Assembly (NCBI GenBank): GCA_963693305.1 | Contig: OY855908.1 | Coordinates: 38,941,305-39,005,304, forward strand | From: Meandrina meandrites | Taxonomy: Eukaryota > Cnidaria > Anthozoa > Scleractinia > Meandrinidae | Direction of reading: 5' to 3' | DNA length: 64,000 nt | Shown here: one piece after another, positions 22,019-34,300 of the stretch | Layout of the letters: every line of letters starts with the position of its first letter | Position numbering within the stretch: position 1 is the first letter of the stretch | Position numbers and translations under genes: made by a program | Notes under the pieces: model-generated | Seen by the model: only the letters and a program-made list of their open reading frames with translations | Database searches by the model: none | Told to the model about the DNA's origin: nothing

Positions 22019-22189
22019 TTTAAATTTGTTATGGCTACCCATTTTACCCCTGTCCACCGACTAAATAGTGATGTCATCTGATGGAAACTTTCAACCTCGT
22101 TTATGTAAGCTATTAAACAGCAGAATACATTATGACTGACGTAGTTGTTTGCTAAATTAACGCTTTTAAAGTCAGGCCAACTAGTCCAC

Positions 22190-22460
22190 ATTTCCGGCGC
22201 TTATCCGGAATGAAACGACCAGAAGGTATTGTTACTGACTCCACCCTGGCCGGGATGCTAATCCAACGCAGTGTTACCCCCAGCACTTTGTCAGTTACTG
22301 AACAGTTCACTGTTAGCCATGGGCGGAGAGTTTGAGAATGAACTGTGAGACTGTCTCTTTCCCAGGAACACAATACTAAAAACAACAACACGGCCAACGC
22401 TCAAACCCGGACCGCTCGACCCAGAGTCCAGCTCACCAACTCCCCAGTGGGCCCCCGCAT
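22190..22460 (-). mobile_element. Degenerate SINE (tRNA-like head on minus strand)
   Basis: On the minus strand, GTCGAGCGGTCCGGGTTTGA resembles a tRNA anticodon arm plus B box. It is followed by a conserved-type SINE body (CCAGGAACACAATACT / GGGATGCTAATCCAACGCAG as read on the plus strand). I recognise this as a dispersed coral-type repeat; the copy is eroded and its ends are approximate. Confidence 0.5.
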
Positions 22461-22714
22461 CTCCCAAACTTCAAGGAAATATCATATGTACTGGGTATCA
22501 GGGGTCCATTCCCGCCCCCATCCCCACCCCCCTCCCCCCCCGGGAGTCCATTACCCTGTGGGCCATTTAACAGTAAAATAACTACTTTAAATCATTTGCC
22601 GGACACTGATATTCTTGTTGTCAAAAAAAATCATCGATCATAATACAGTTGATTGTATGTTTTTGTCGACTCTCCAATTTCCATTACGCACTAAAATATT
22701 TTTTTTCAAGACGT

Positions 22715-22785
22715 TGCACTGGCCGGGAATCGAACCCGGGTCTCCCGCGTGGCAGGCGAGAATTCTACCACTGAACCACCAGTGC
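22715..22785 (-). tRNA. tRNA-Gly (GCC)
   Basis: 71 nt on the minus strand with canonical anticodon loop and stems. One substitution lies in the variable loop (GGGAGACCCGGG). An intact A and B box are present; a TTTT follows about 20 nt downstream. Confidence 0.93.
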
Positions 22786-24226
22786 CCGGACATACCTGAT
22801 AGCACAAAAAAACTGATTTTAATGGAAAGGAATACTGCAACTGTTCAAAAAGTAAGCTCATTTATTACTTCGAGTAAAAATGTCACAACCAACTTTCACA
22901 AGGTTTTTAACTGGAATTTCTGTCGTGTCCGTGGGCCGGAAGGCTTCAGAGGCTTGGCTGAAGACGGCCTCAAACTTATGCACAGCATAACAAAAGGATC
23001 CACTGACATCAACGTGGCAGTTAGTAGTGCCTGTAACTTTCAATTGGAGAGCCACCAGTTCAAACCATTCGTGTAGCAGCTCTCGTAAGCTTGTAATTCT
23101 AACTAGTAGTCCTCTAATGTAGCATTTGCTGATTGTTTTTGGTTCCAGCTGTTGTTTGTTTAACTGTTGTCGAAGGTAGCGAGTCATTCACGTGAGACGG
23201 TTGCCCTCTTTAGCATTTCTCTCTCTTTTACTTAACATTTCAGTCTCGCTCCAAGAGAACAAAATGTTTCTCCGACCTGCATAATTGTTCCTTGCTATTA
23301 TTGTTGCTTAAAAAGGTCAATATTATTTAAGTCCTTATGTGAGGCGACCAATGGCACAATATTTACCAATGCCAGTCACTAAGATGGAAAAGGAGATCTA
23401 ATTATTTCGACTATTTAGTAAAAAAGAAAAACAGAATAGCGACGACCTTCAATTTAGGCCGCGTTCAAAACGCGTCGAAATTTTTTAAAACAAGCTTTCA
23501 TCCAGAGCGTGACAAAAAGGGGTGACACAGCGAGCGTGACAAACCTCACAATGAACTGAGATGTTAGCGGGGAGCCTGGGTCAAATTTTTATTTTATGCA
23601 AATCACCCACTTGTGTTGTGGCCGGCAATTGGGAATACAATCAGTGGCTTGCAGCAAAAACCCTGAATAACAAACAAGCTAATGGCACTAACAGCGCGTT
23701 CTGCAGCCGGACAGTGTTCGTCAATATTAATGCAAGTGGAAAGAAGGTGCAATTTTAAGACGAAAGGGGAAAATTGACGCACTGTGTGTTTGTGCCGTCT
23801 AGATCGATTGTGCAGACAATATTGGCGAATTTTACCTGAATGGAAACTTCCGCAGGGTAAGCCTATTTGGTACCTAACTGAATGACATTTGATCGAGAAG
23901 AAGAGCTGAAATGTATTGATCAGGGAACGATCAACACCAACACTTCTGTGGTCCGAATGAACGAACTCGACTCGACTGCCTTAGCTCAGAAAAAATGTTG
24001 AAACCCATTATTTCCCTGGCAGAAAGCCACAAAGATCAACTTCTCCCAGGTAAGATTTTTTATTTCATTATTAATATTCCTCTCGCATCGCATTAATGCT
24101 TATTTGAAGGGACATATTTCTGAAAATACTGATCTACAATTTTACAATTCGGGAGGATTGCCTCGCCGCGGATAGCAGGATAAGTAAAGAGCCCTCAGGC
24201 AACACCGTCAGAAATTACCGTGCCAA

Positions 24227-24562
24227 TGTTTGTATTGGAATCCGATGGCAAATATTTTTTTTACAAATTGTACTGAACAATTTATGAATCGTAAACTTAA
24301 GATAATAGGCAAAGGATTGTATTCTCCAAATTGGACGGATGTGACTGTTCTAGAAAGCGTCCATTTGTCTACAAATTTGTTTTCGCAGATTTACGTTTCG
24401 GTTTGATAGGGTTTGCGGAAATGTAAAAATGTAATTGAACGCTTTCTAGCCCAGCTACATCCGTTAAATTTGGTGAATACAGTCTTTTGCCTAGTATCTT
24501 AACTTTGTGATTCATAAATTAACCAGAATTCCCCATTTCCCATCCGATCCCCATACAAACAG
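24227..24562. repeat. Fold-back element with arms of about 130 bp
   Basis: The left arm (TGTTTGTATTGG...TTTATGAATC...ATAATAGGCAAAGGATTGTA...CTAGAAAGCGT, 24227-24361) is matched in inverse by 24436-24562. The central loop is about 75 bp. A third related segment (ATTCATAAATT...CCCATACAAAC) lies at 24904-24979. Confidence 0.75.
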
Positions 24563-25189
24563 TGTACAAACACTGAAGTTGCCTACCCGTGAAGATGGCT
24601 TCCAAGGCCGTGTTATCCCCGTCTCTCCCAAGTCTCACTCGCCGTTTTAGCTCCAGAACTCGCGTACGAAGACCGCTCGAGCGCGTTCGCAAAAAATACG
24701 ACTGTTTTGAAGACTACGACGTGTTATGAAAGTCTCTTTGTCTGTAAGCCATTCGCTGCGGTCTTCAGTTTTAAAACGATGACAGCCATGGGGGTACAGC
24801 CCGTACACAAAATGCACACTGCATGCAAATATGTGAAAGACGCAACTGCAAGCAACAGCTACCTCTCTCAGATTTGACCAGGTACACCGGAGTGTATCTC
24901 ACGTTTGTAATTCATAAATTTTTCGTTATTCAAGTTTAACCAAAATTGTTTGACAACAGATTCCCATACAAACTCTGCATATTATTGGAATCGTGTTCTT
25001 CTAAACTGGTTGCCCGTGAGTTTGAAAGCCTGCAAGTGAGTAGTCACTGAAAAAATATTGTTGTGTTTGAATTGCGTGCTTGCATGGCATGCTTTCAGAT
25101 AGGAGGGAGAGGGAAAAACGAGAACTGTCACGCGGGCTAATCCAGCTTATAAAACTAGGGCCTGATTAGAGAATTGAGCTCCTCCCAGG

Positions 25190-25380
25190 GGTTTTAGGGA
25201 ACAAGGGAACATGGCCATAAAATAATTGGGAGCAAGGGAAAAATGAAAACAAAGCTGGGAACACGGGAACAGAAGCTGTGTTTCTGATATTTCAGGGAGC
25301 AGGGATCACAAAAATCGACAAAATACTTTTAGGGAACAAGGGAACACAAGGGAATTTTTTTGGGGGGCAAGGGAACATGG
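25190..25380. repeat. GGGAACA-rich imperfect repeats
   Basis: TTTTAGGGAACAAGGGAACA occurs at about 25188 and again at about 25327, with further GGGAACA/GGGAGCA words between. Confidence 0.7.
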
Positions 25381-25846
25381 ACCCACCTCCCCCCACCCCG
25401 CCTCCATTGCGAGGGGCTCGGAATTATTTTATTAGTTACAGTGATCACCGGGATTAACCTAGTTCTTACTTATTTTATTAATCCTACCGAGAATATTTAA
25501 ATTTGAACTTTTAACAACTGCGGTAAACGCCAAAATAAATGTTCGGTTTTCACATAAATTTTCTGTTGAACTGTTTAATTAGGAATTTTTCAGCAACTGA
25601 AAACTTTCTTATACGAAAGCTAACCCTTTGATTGAAATGTCACCTGTTGTTTAGCCAGCCTAACCAAGTTGAGCAGAAAACAATAACCTGCCTTCGTGGC
25701 TCTTGATAGATAGGAAATCGTCCCTAGTCTCCTCACGTCTTTGTAGTGAGCGAGTGATCCGGAAAACAATAAACAGTCTCCCGTCCACGAAGATACTTCC
25801 GGTGCTATTGAGATACTTCCGGTGCTGCATCTTTTGTTCAATAACC

Positions 25847-25942
25847 ACCATTCAGATTTTTACTCAAAGTTTTATTTATGTCGCCGATTGATTGTTGACC
25901 ATTCAGATTTTTACTCAAAATTTTACCTATGTCGCCGGTTTT
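25847..25942. repeat. 51-bp direct tandem duplication
   Basis: ACCATTCAGATTTTTACTCA... starts at 25847 and again at 25898, each followed by a TATGTCGCCG word, with a few substitutions. A 17-bp duplication (AGATACTTCCGGTGCT) lies just upstream at about 25791-25826. Confidence 0.85.
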
Positions 25943-27273
25943 CATGACAGATCGCATATAGCTTAGTGAGTCCTTAGTCACTTAAAATGCGTAGGCTTCT
26001 CACAAAAAGCAATAGTTCGTCTGGAGCACCCTAGAGCCCTGAAATCGAATCGTTACACTTTGAAATATAGACTTAACACCTTGCTCTATGACTGACATTT
26101 TTCTAATTAGAAATTCTTTAATGGACTAATATCACTCAGGTTGCATCCTGTTTTGAAAGTTCCTTTGTCTGGTGTAAATGAGAACGCCAGATAGCCTAGC
26201 AGATCGATACTTTTCATTCTGAGATAAAGTAATTACACTATCTTTTGCAGAAATATTTTTCATTCGCCATTCCGACCCACGCTTGCCACGGCTTAACCCA
26301 TTTAATCAATGGTTTCCCATAGCGGTTATCTGCAGGGGCATCAAGCGCGTGTAGAACAGCATGTTTTATAGAGCTCTAGTGACAAACCTTACTTGTTGCC
26401 TGCATCTTTTTGTAATGGAACGCAATATATTTCCGGGAATACCGTTTAATCAGCCTTGCGTTTTATCTTCTTTCATTAGTAGTTAGTTATAGCTGATCAG
26501 ATCCGGTACAGTTCAAGGATCTGGGAATTCTATTTCGTAACAGTGGCGCTCCTTGCAATTTTTCGTTAAAAGGGCAACCTTCCTGTCAGCGTAACATTCG
26601 TTTCGGAAACAGTGTTTCATATAGAACATGTAACTTAAACCTGACGAGGGCCGGTCCTTGGTTGGCCAGCCACAATATCGTAGAAAACTTTAGGCTTGGT
26701 AGAGTAGTCTCACTCCAGTCAGTTTTCGTTAGTCAAGACCTTTCCTAGACCTTTCTTTAGATCTCACGTGACAAAATCAACATGAATCGATTGTACACGG
26801 CCTCTTGCGCTGGTTTGAAAGCCAATCTACGACGCTACTGAAGTGCTTGTTTTACTATGTTTACTGTGACAGCTGTGATAGGGAAATTCAAATCCCCCTA
26901 AAGTAGATCTAAGTATAGCCATTATCTCTCACCTCTAGATGATTACAAACTAAAGAAGATTTACTTTGAATTGCATCCCTCTTGGCTCTGAAAGCGAAAA
27001 AAAGTTTTCATAAGCTTATGACTGAGGTCCGGAAATGGAGGTTAAGTGTCATTAGAGCGCTGTACATACAGCTTATTCCATTTAAGCCATTCTCTTCTCA
27101 AAAACCTCTTTGGAATGCTTTGCACCGTTAATGCCGGTTTAATCTTCAATCATATAAGCACAATTGTTTACTGACATTACAAGGAACGATGTTACAGTAG
27201 CCTCCTAAGTTTTCAAGAAGACAAATTTGTGTGGCAATTTATTTAGGCGGCGACAACTGAGGGGTAAAAACTA

Positions 27274-28057
27274 AGGGACCGGTCATTATTGACCAGGAGG
27301 AAGGACACTAATATTGTGAGAGATGGGCTTAAAAATTGTCACCCTCTGCCAAATTGGAGCCCAAAAAAATTATGACCCTCCCCAAATCAGAGCCCAAAAA
27401 ATTGTGACCCACCCCTTTGAATGGACACAAAAACTAAACACATCATGGTTCTTCGTGTTGTGGAAACCCTTGTATGTATGTCACAATTTTTAAAATGCAG
27501 CGGACCACTCATGCGCTTGGATAAATTTCGTCAAGACCGTTACGTATTATACTGACACTACACGCTTATACATACATTAATAATACGAGCGCTAGAATGA
27601 ATAAATTACATACATATATGGAAATCACACTATTACAGCAATAGAAGGACGAAACATCATTTATTGCGCGTTTAATAATTAGTAAAGTGGGCACTATTGG
27701 CGGAATGTTTGACTGTTGCCAAGGATGGATGACAATACATAGCTAAAGCAAAAGAGGAAAAGCAAAGTAAAATAAATAGTCTTTGAAGTCGGAGGCAAAA
27801 ACTCAAAACTGGCCATATTTGAATACTGACATGAATCTTTTGTCAACCACATTGTTCTAACATCACAGCCGGAAAAGGGCAAACGTCAGTTTCAGTTAAG
27901 AAGAACTTGATAAAAAAAAATCATTCTAGCCCTCCTCTAAATACAGTCATAAAAACAATAGCCCTCCCCAAAATGGCGCTTAGAAAATAGTGATCCTCCT
28001 CCCCAAATATAGTCGCCCTCCCTCCTTCCCGGCCCTGCTAAATAATGATCGGTCCCT
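27274..28057. mobile_element. Non-autonomous DNA transposon with TIRs and TA duplication
   Basis: Left end AGGGACCGGTCATTATTGAC and right end (inverse) AGGGACCGATCATTATTTAG, with TA on both sides (27272-27273, 28058-28059). Subterminal direct repeats of about 32 bp (AAATTGTGACCCACC-type and CCCTCCCCAAA-type words) occur near both ends. No transposase. Terminal sequence, TA duplication and repeat-rich subterminal zones match the design of the 11936-12874 element. Confidence 0.8.
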
Positions 28058-28341
28058 TATTGCGTTCTGCTGACTAAAAAGTAAAAATAAATAAAATAAC
28101 AGAAAAATAAAATGAATTCATATACAAAAAGGTAATCATGCACTTACCGTAGGTACAAACCTTTAAAAACTAAAATAGAACTTACAAGTAAAAATCGTCC
28201 AACACTTTGTAAACTATACTCCAGGATTAATCTGAATTAATTAGATCTGTTTTGAGTTCTAGGATTAATGTTTCTAAACTGAAAGCAGCGAATATAATTG
28301 AAAATCGATGCACCTAAAAAGTAAAACTTCGACACAAGAAA

Positions 28342-28985
28342 TCAAACTATCAGCAACAACAACAATTTTGGTATTCCCATATAGATGTTGTGACCTAAAT
28401 ACAATATCGCTAAAAATTCAAAACGAAAGAAATTACAAGTACTAGGGTTACAAAGTTCTCTTACATGTAGTGCGTCGTATATAAAGTAACCTAGTTCTTT
28501 ACAAATTAAAGTGTCAACATTATTAAATAGAAACATTGTTTTCTATGTGTTTTTAAAGGAATCAAATTTTGGAAATTTCTTGATGATGCCATTTGTGACT
28601 TGTTGTCTAATATTATTGTATCGGTCACAATGAAATAAGAAATGCGTCTCATTCTCAATTTGGTTAGAACAGCAGTACTTACAAATTCTAAGTGTTTCAG
28701 GCAATTTAGGAGTACGGTGTCGCCTACATTCAATTCTAAGACTATGATTACCAGATGGGATTTTAGCCAAAGCTTGTCTATGTTTGAGGTTCTTTACTTG
28801 TTCGAGGTACTCAGACTTGCTTACATCTGTTTTAAAAATAGAGTAGAAACTCAGCTTTTTGTTAGACCGATTTATCTCCATTTGGTGTCTTTTCATATCA
28901 TTTGAGATGTGACATTTCAAACAGTTCCATGAATCATGAAATAAAACTGTATCACTCGTGCAAGAGATCGTTCGGGCGCAAAGAA
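28342..28985 (-). mobile_element. LINE fragment: C-terminal end of a non-LTR reverse transcriptase
   Basis: A minus frame reads RQALAKIPSGNHSLRIECRR, then a Cys-rich end RICKYCCSNQIENETHFLFHCDRY, the zinc-knuckle-like pattern CxxC...H...C common at the end of non-LTR retrotransposon ORF2. After one in-frame stop near 28545 it continues as MFLFNNVDTLICKELGYFIYDA. The frame can be followed upstream to about 28985 (SDTVLFHDSWNCLKC). It is 5'-truncated and dead, and unlike the LINE at 2492-3212. Confidence 0.75.
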
Positions 28986-30197
28986 CCTATATTTTTCGAA
29001 GTGAACAGAAAAGTGTTTTTCTTCCAACAACAACTTCGTTATTAAAAAGTTATTTTCAGTTGTTTATTACAAAAGTCGCCAGACTGTTCTGTCTGAACAT
29101 GGCATCACCCCACCTAGAATACCAACACGAACAGATCACATGAAGGTTCGTTCAATGGAGCACCACTTGACAATTAACATTTTACTAAAAGATTTACCAT
29201 CTTTGGGGTTTATACGTGATGGAATGGTTTCGGTCAGTGCTAAATAATAATAATATTGTTAATTGGCTTATATACTAGATCTTTTCATTGGGGCGTCGGG
29301 CGCTGGACCAGGAACGCGGTAGGTATTTGTTACTGTGATAAGACATGGACAAAAACCATTGAACATCGCCACACGTAGAAAAACCCTCACAAGCAAATCA
29401 CACGAAGGTTCAGTTCATCAGGACATCAAATGTCGAGATTAGAGACGACTGGCTCATTAACAAAATTATTTGAAATTTTAATATCTTTGAGATTTATATG
29501 TGATGGAAGGGTTTCGGTCAGCACTAAACGGGCGTTGGGCCAGGAACGCGTTAGGTATTTGTTATGATAAGACTATCACACAAAAAGGGACTAGATAAGC
29601 AAGTCAAACCCGTTCCCCGCCAATGAACGCACGCAATTTTAAAACATTTTATCAGTTGTTTATTTAACATTACACTTACACAGTATGCAATACGTGTTTG
29701 TATAATCAAACAAATAAACGTTTTTACGATAAGTGTAATGAAATTACATTCAGTTACACAAATGTTGAATTTAAAATCATCTTTTATGAAGACTAACTCA
29801 GAAAGTCTTGTGATAAATTTATTCCTGGACTCTCGATTTTAGAATATATTCGGGCTATTTGATTTTGACGATTAATAAATGACTTTTGATACCTGACGAT
29901 TTGTAACTTAAAAGTCAAAAGCAGTCAAGAAAGCTACTCTTTTGTCTAGTGGATTAAGTCTGTTTTAGTTCTTGGTGAATCACCGACACTGCTGGGCGCA
30001 GCTGGCCCAACACCGTGAACCATAGTGTGCACTACGTATACATTCCGAAGATAGTCTCCAATACTTTGTACTTGATTGAATAGGTGATAATTTTACCGAT
30101 AAGTGGCTTGTCACATATGTGGATGAAAGATTTGAAATAGAACTGTCCTGCAGTTCGTGTATCATGGCGTCTTTGAGCTGATCAAATGATTGGCGTA
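28986..30197. other. Intergenic with a duplicated segment
   Basis: Two diverged copies of one segment lie in tandem: 29129-29344 and 29391-29573. Both start with GATCACAYGAAGG or similar and end with CCAGGAACGCG and TAGGTATTTGTTA. The remainder is AT-rich, with AATAAA signals on the minus strand for the bHLH gene to the right (for example near 29816). No gene seen. Confidence 0.5.
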
Positions 30198-31197
30198 CTA
30201 TTCATACTCTTCCCAAATGTATTCTCCAAGGTCCAGGTCCAACAGGTTGTCTGAAAAAGGGCGGTAAAACGATACATTAATAAAACATAAAGCTTTACGG
30301 ATTTACAAGAAGCTTTAGGGATTTTTTTCTTGAGCCTTCCGTGATAAGAGATTTCCAGATCGATTCAAGACGCCTCTCAGGAACATTTCTTTTAAAGTTT
30401 TCGCTTGCATGTAGTGCGTGGTCCGATTGAGGCAAATAAAAGATAATTTCAGACAGCGGATCTTTGAAGAAGGCCGAGCGAGGAAGTATTAAATTGGATA
30501 ATCCAGGTTGTTTACATTAACAATGAAAGCGAATTATTATTTGTAAACATGTTTGAAAACGACAATTGTTATCTTTCTACACATCTTCAAATTTCCCAAC
30601 CTCACGGTTCACGAAATATTTGTGGTGGAAATTACGAAACAGGAGGAATTGAAATTTACCTTCTGCTAAAATTTTTGAAAATACAGGATGAGATATGTAA
30701 AATTATCAGACCTCCCAGAAATCGGAGCTGATGACACTGATCCCCGTCACATATAATAGAGTGAAAACGTCAAGGTGTATACCTTCATTATCAGAGAATG
30801 AGTCAAAGCAAAATCTTGGGAGACCTGTAAGACTCAAACCGTCGTCAAGTCCTGGGAAAGTAGGAAGAAGATCATCAGTAGCTATTCTTTCCAGGCGTTC
30901 TGGTGTCGTCTCAAGAATCTCTGTGAGACAGGAGATGTAGACTGCAGCCAATCTGATGGTCTCTGTTTTCGAGGGCTTCTTCTCTCCAGGAAAAAGGGGA
31001 ATTAAATCCCGGAGTCTCTCAATGTGTGTATTAAGAGTTTGCACGCGGGATCGCTCTCGTGCGTTCGCCATTCTCCTCTGCCGGCTGACTCCAGTTAAAC
31101 GAGGTCCTCGCCTCCTAGATTTCTTTTTTCCTTGGGCGCTATCAGGTTTGACTGCTATTGTGGGCTCCATAGCTAGCTGTTGTGTACTGAACTGCAC
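30198..31197 (-). CDS. bHLH transcription factor (cluster gene 1)
   Basis: Two exons on the minus strand: 31197-30783 and 30250-30198, 155 aa (145 aa if Met10 is used). The donor is GAAG|GTATAC, the acceptor CTTTTTCAG, phase 1. Lys/Arg-rich [18 protein letters not shown] (25-42) leads into the basic region RRMANARERSRV (41-52), helix 1, loop (PLFPGEKKPSKTET) and helix 2 (IRLAAVYISCLTEIL). The E and R that read the E-box CA (NARER) are present. Post-HLH sequence is acidic/Leu-rich; the tail exon ends DNLLDLDLGEYIWEEYE. Expected role: nuclear DNA-binding regulator dimerising with an E-protein, as for group A bHLH. Closest sibling by motif is gene 2. Confidence 0.88.
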
Positions 31198-31328
31198 TCA
31201 AGTGATGTGTGTTCAAACTGAGGCGTGGGTATCGTTGAGCGAGTTACTTATCGCAGCATTCCAGGGCTTGGCTTGTCAGCTGGGTTTCCATTTTGAGGAG
31301 ACATCAAAACGGAACTCATTTGACACGA

Positions 31329-31335
31329 TTATATA
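31329..31335 (-). promoter_or_regulatory. TATA box, bHLH gene 1
   Basis: TATATAA on the minus strand, about 130 nt before the first ATG. An E-box CAGCTG sits at 31277-31282 between it and the coding region, which would allow auto- or cross-regulation by bHLH proteins (inference). Confidence 0.45.
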
Positions 31336-34300
31336 AAGTCCAGAAACGTAAACACATGATATTACCCAAGATAACGCTCTTTTCGTGCTCCACGATTAAC
31401 GCGCGTGCATCTCCTGCTAAATCGCCTGTCTTTTACGCATATTTCTGTATATGCTTCCCAGGACAGCATCTCTTGACTTCCACTAATATTTTTCTGTAGT
31501 TGTTTGATGCATCTAGGCCCTTTTGTCCCTATTTCATTTAAAATGTGAATATGTTCCCTGATGATAATACGGTGATGATTTTTTGTGGGTCGTGCATTGT
31601 GTGAAATCGAGATCGAGCTCCTCCGCAGTATAATTAAAAAACACTTACGGACTAGCGGTTATCGCAAGCTTTAAATCGATTTCCTTAAACGTGCCGTTGA
31701 AGCAGAACGATATTCCAAGCTTTTTGTTTTAGGTTTAGAATCCCTTACACGTTCAATGACATCTGTGCCATCGCTTATATGAGCTCCGTCGAAAACCCTT
31801 TGCATTTCTATCAGTAGCATCAGACGCTGTCACGACACGGCTCATGGCTGATGTTACACACATGCTACCACGTTTTCAAGTGACTCTTTGACCCTTCAAA
31901 GTTTATGCTTTATTTTTGCCGTGTTTATTTGTTTCAAAAACACCAGGTTCAAAAGGATTTTATATTTATCACGCAAAATACCATTTCTATAAATTGTCAG
32001 ACTAAGAAAAAGTCCATTGTATCAATTTAAATAAGACAAAGGGTCTGGTGAATTTGAAAAGAAACTCTGTGGCTTGATTTGACTTTGCTCATGCACAAGC
32101 TCAGCGACAATTGTTGCCTTCACCTTGATATGATACTAACATTGTTTGAACGAAAAAAAAAAACACTCGTTTGAAAGAGCTCGCTGGTCGTGTCATATTT
32201 TCTAATGCAGCATGCCGGCGCCGGTCCAAACGATACATGTATTGCTTTTCCAACGTTCACCTGGAAAAATGCAAAGTTATTAATTCTGGGCCGTTTTGGA
32301 TGCGAGATCTATCTCAAACGAACGAAAGATTTTTCTGAACGCGTGATGAAAACATTTGTTTGAACATTCCGCTTAACACGTGTTCCAATTAAACGGTCAT
32401 AGCTGTTGCCATACATTTTTAATTTAGCGGCGTTTATCTCGGAAATGGACAATATCCTGTATCATTAATCTGAAAGATCCTTCAGAGGATATGTGTTTAA
32501 TTAAGACTCTGTTTTGGAAGATTATTTGTAAGACATCGAACCCAGACTTGAGGAGCCATTATAACCGTAAGCCAGATTCTTAGATATCTTGATTCGTGCG
32601 TATTTTTTTTTTTTTTTACGGTGCCTACAAAAACATTGATAACCTAAGTAGGGCGATGTGGAAATAGCTCTTTTTGCATTATATTTCAAGGCTACGGAGG
32701 CCGGAATATGCGAGCAACCAATTTAAATAATTTTTTAAACGTCATTTTTTTGGTCTGAGAGAAAAGATATAAACATAAAAGCTGAAGATTTCTAAGCTCT
32801 TAAAGTGATAGGACGATAAAAGAATGTTGGACCTTGATTATCCATCTCTACCAAGAAGCGCCTCGTTTCTTTGTATATTTCTTTCTAACTCAGTAACTGC
32901 CTTAGCTGGAGTTATTTTCAACAGTTGGCATTAATTCCACGAAATTTGACCATCGCTTTCGCCTCTTATCGAGAAATTGTATTTCTTACCAGTTGATTTG
33001 TCGATAAGCTCTCTGCATTTGATTTAAGCCTTTGTAGATAAGAAACTTTGCCAAGAAGCGGGGGAACAAAAGATTGTGGCACGATTTCGGGTCACAGTAG
33101 GTGTGGTCAAAATGGTCGAGTTCATGTAACGTAGAACTCTGCAATATTCCTTTAGAAAATATTGGTGCCCCTTTTTAAAACGTCAATAAATTTGGCTCTT
33201 ACTTCTATTCTATGGTCGAGGTCTACGTGTGAGGTCATTACTGACCAATGTTGCTGTTTCGATAATTTGAAAAATACATTTGACGTCGGGTTTTACTTTT
33301 TCCTTCAGCCAAATTTTTAATTTGGCCAGTCTTGTGAGTGACATAGGGTATGTTAGAAAAGAGATTATACAATACATTTGCACTGAGAAGTGTTGGATAT
33401 TACAGCCAGACAATAAAAGTTGAAGAAATAAACTTAGCTAAAGCGATAGTACCCACTTACTCAAACTTCGATCAAACTTTAAATTTACTTACTACTTTTG
33501 AGTTTCTAAGATGTTTTAAAGACACATAACTGACAAATTAAAACATGTGGTTAACTGAGTGTTATGGCCATAAAAAACTCGAGGTTGGGTCTTATATTTT
33601 CTATACCTTTTTTTTTATAAGAACGTTGAGGCTGAGAATTACCAAAATGTTAAGAACATGCTAAGAACATACCCCAGGCTGAGAGTTGGAGAACGTCTTC
33701 ATTTTGCCTATTTAATTTCTTGTTAAATGAGCAGTATAAATAAACGCAAATTACTATGGTCTAATAGTACAATGAACTCATTGCTTAAAAGAAATAGGTT
33801 AACATTAATTCGTCTTATTGCATAATACACTATGGAGAACACCTCAGTTTGTAGTCCAACTTAGACTTATAACTTGTACGGCTTAAGAACGTCTCAAGAA
33901 CTTTTTTAGCCTCAAATCGTAAAGAACGCTCAGTGTCAGCCCCGAAATCAGACGTTCTTATATAAAAAGAGTGTATTATAAATGTGGCTGTGGTTGTATT
34001 ATGGCAAATAGATTTAAAACATTGGTTTAATGAAGGGTCATTTATGGCAGTTTTATTTTTGGCTGAAACAAAACCGCAGTTGAGATAAACAGTGGAAATG
34101 ACCCTAACACATCCCACCCATTGTCATTCCATAGGTGCAGTTTACACTACATAAATGTTGTGATTAATAAGCTATCTTCCAAATAAGACAAATAGGTTGA
34201 TTAACAAGGCTAGTAGTCTGCTGGTTACACGTTTACCGATGAAGAATATCCTGATCTCACCCCGTGATGTTAGCACTCGGAGTAGATCCGTGCAGCCGTG

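Larger units (their letters stand above)
22786..27271. other. Gene-poor intergenic DNA with repeats
   Basis: No gene could be supported. A 109-codon minus frame (22858-23187) and an overlapping plus frame are open but unrecognised. Repeats inside: a palindromic element at 24227-24562 with a related fragment at 24904-24979, a GGGAACA-rich tract at 25190-25380 and a 51-bp duplication at 25847-25942. From 26000 to 27270 nothing notable was seen. Confidence 0.5.

Noticed and set aside
22858..23187. 109-codon minus frame (with FELVALQLKVTGTTNCHVDVSG)
   Set aside because: Open on both strands, no recognised family, no confident splice partners; may be a relic exon.
30706..30782. Unspliced read-through end of bHLH gene 1 (to 163 aa)
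   Set aside because: A donor (AG|GTATAC) and a matching phase-1 acceptor at 30251 give an acidic tail like its siblings; the read-through end is hydrophobic and unlike them.
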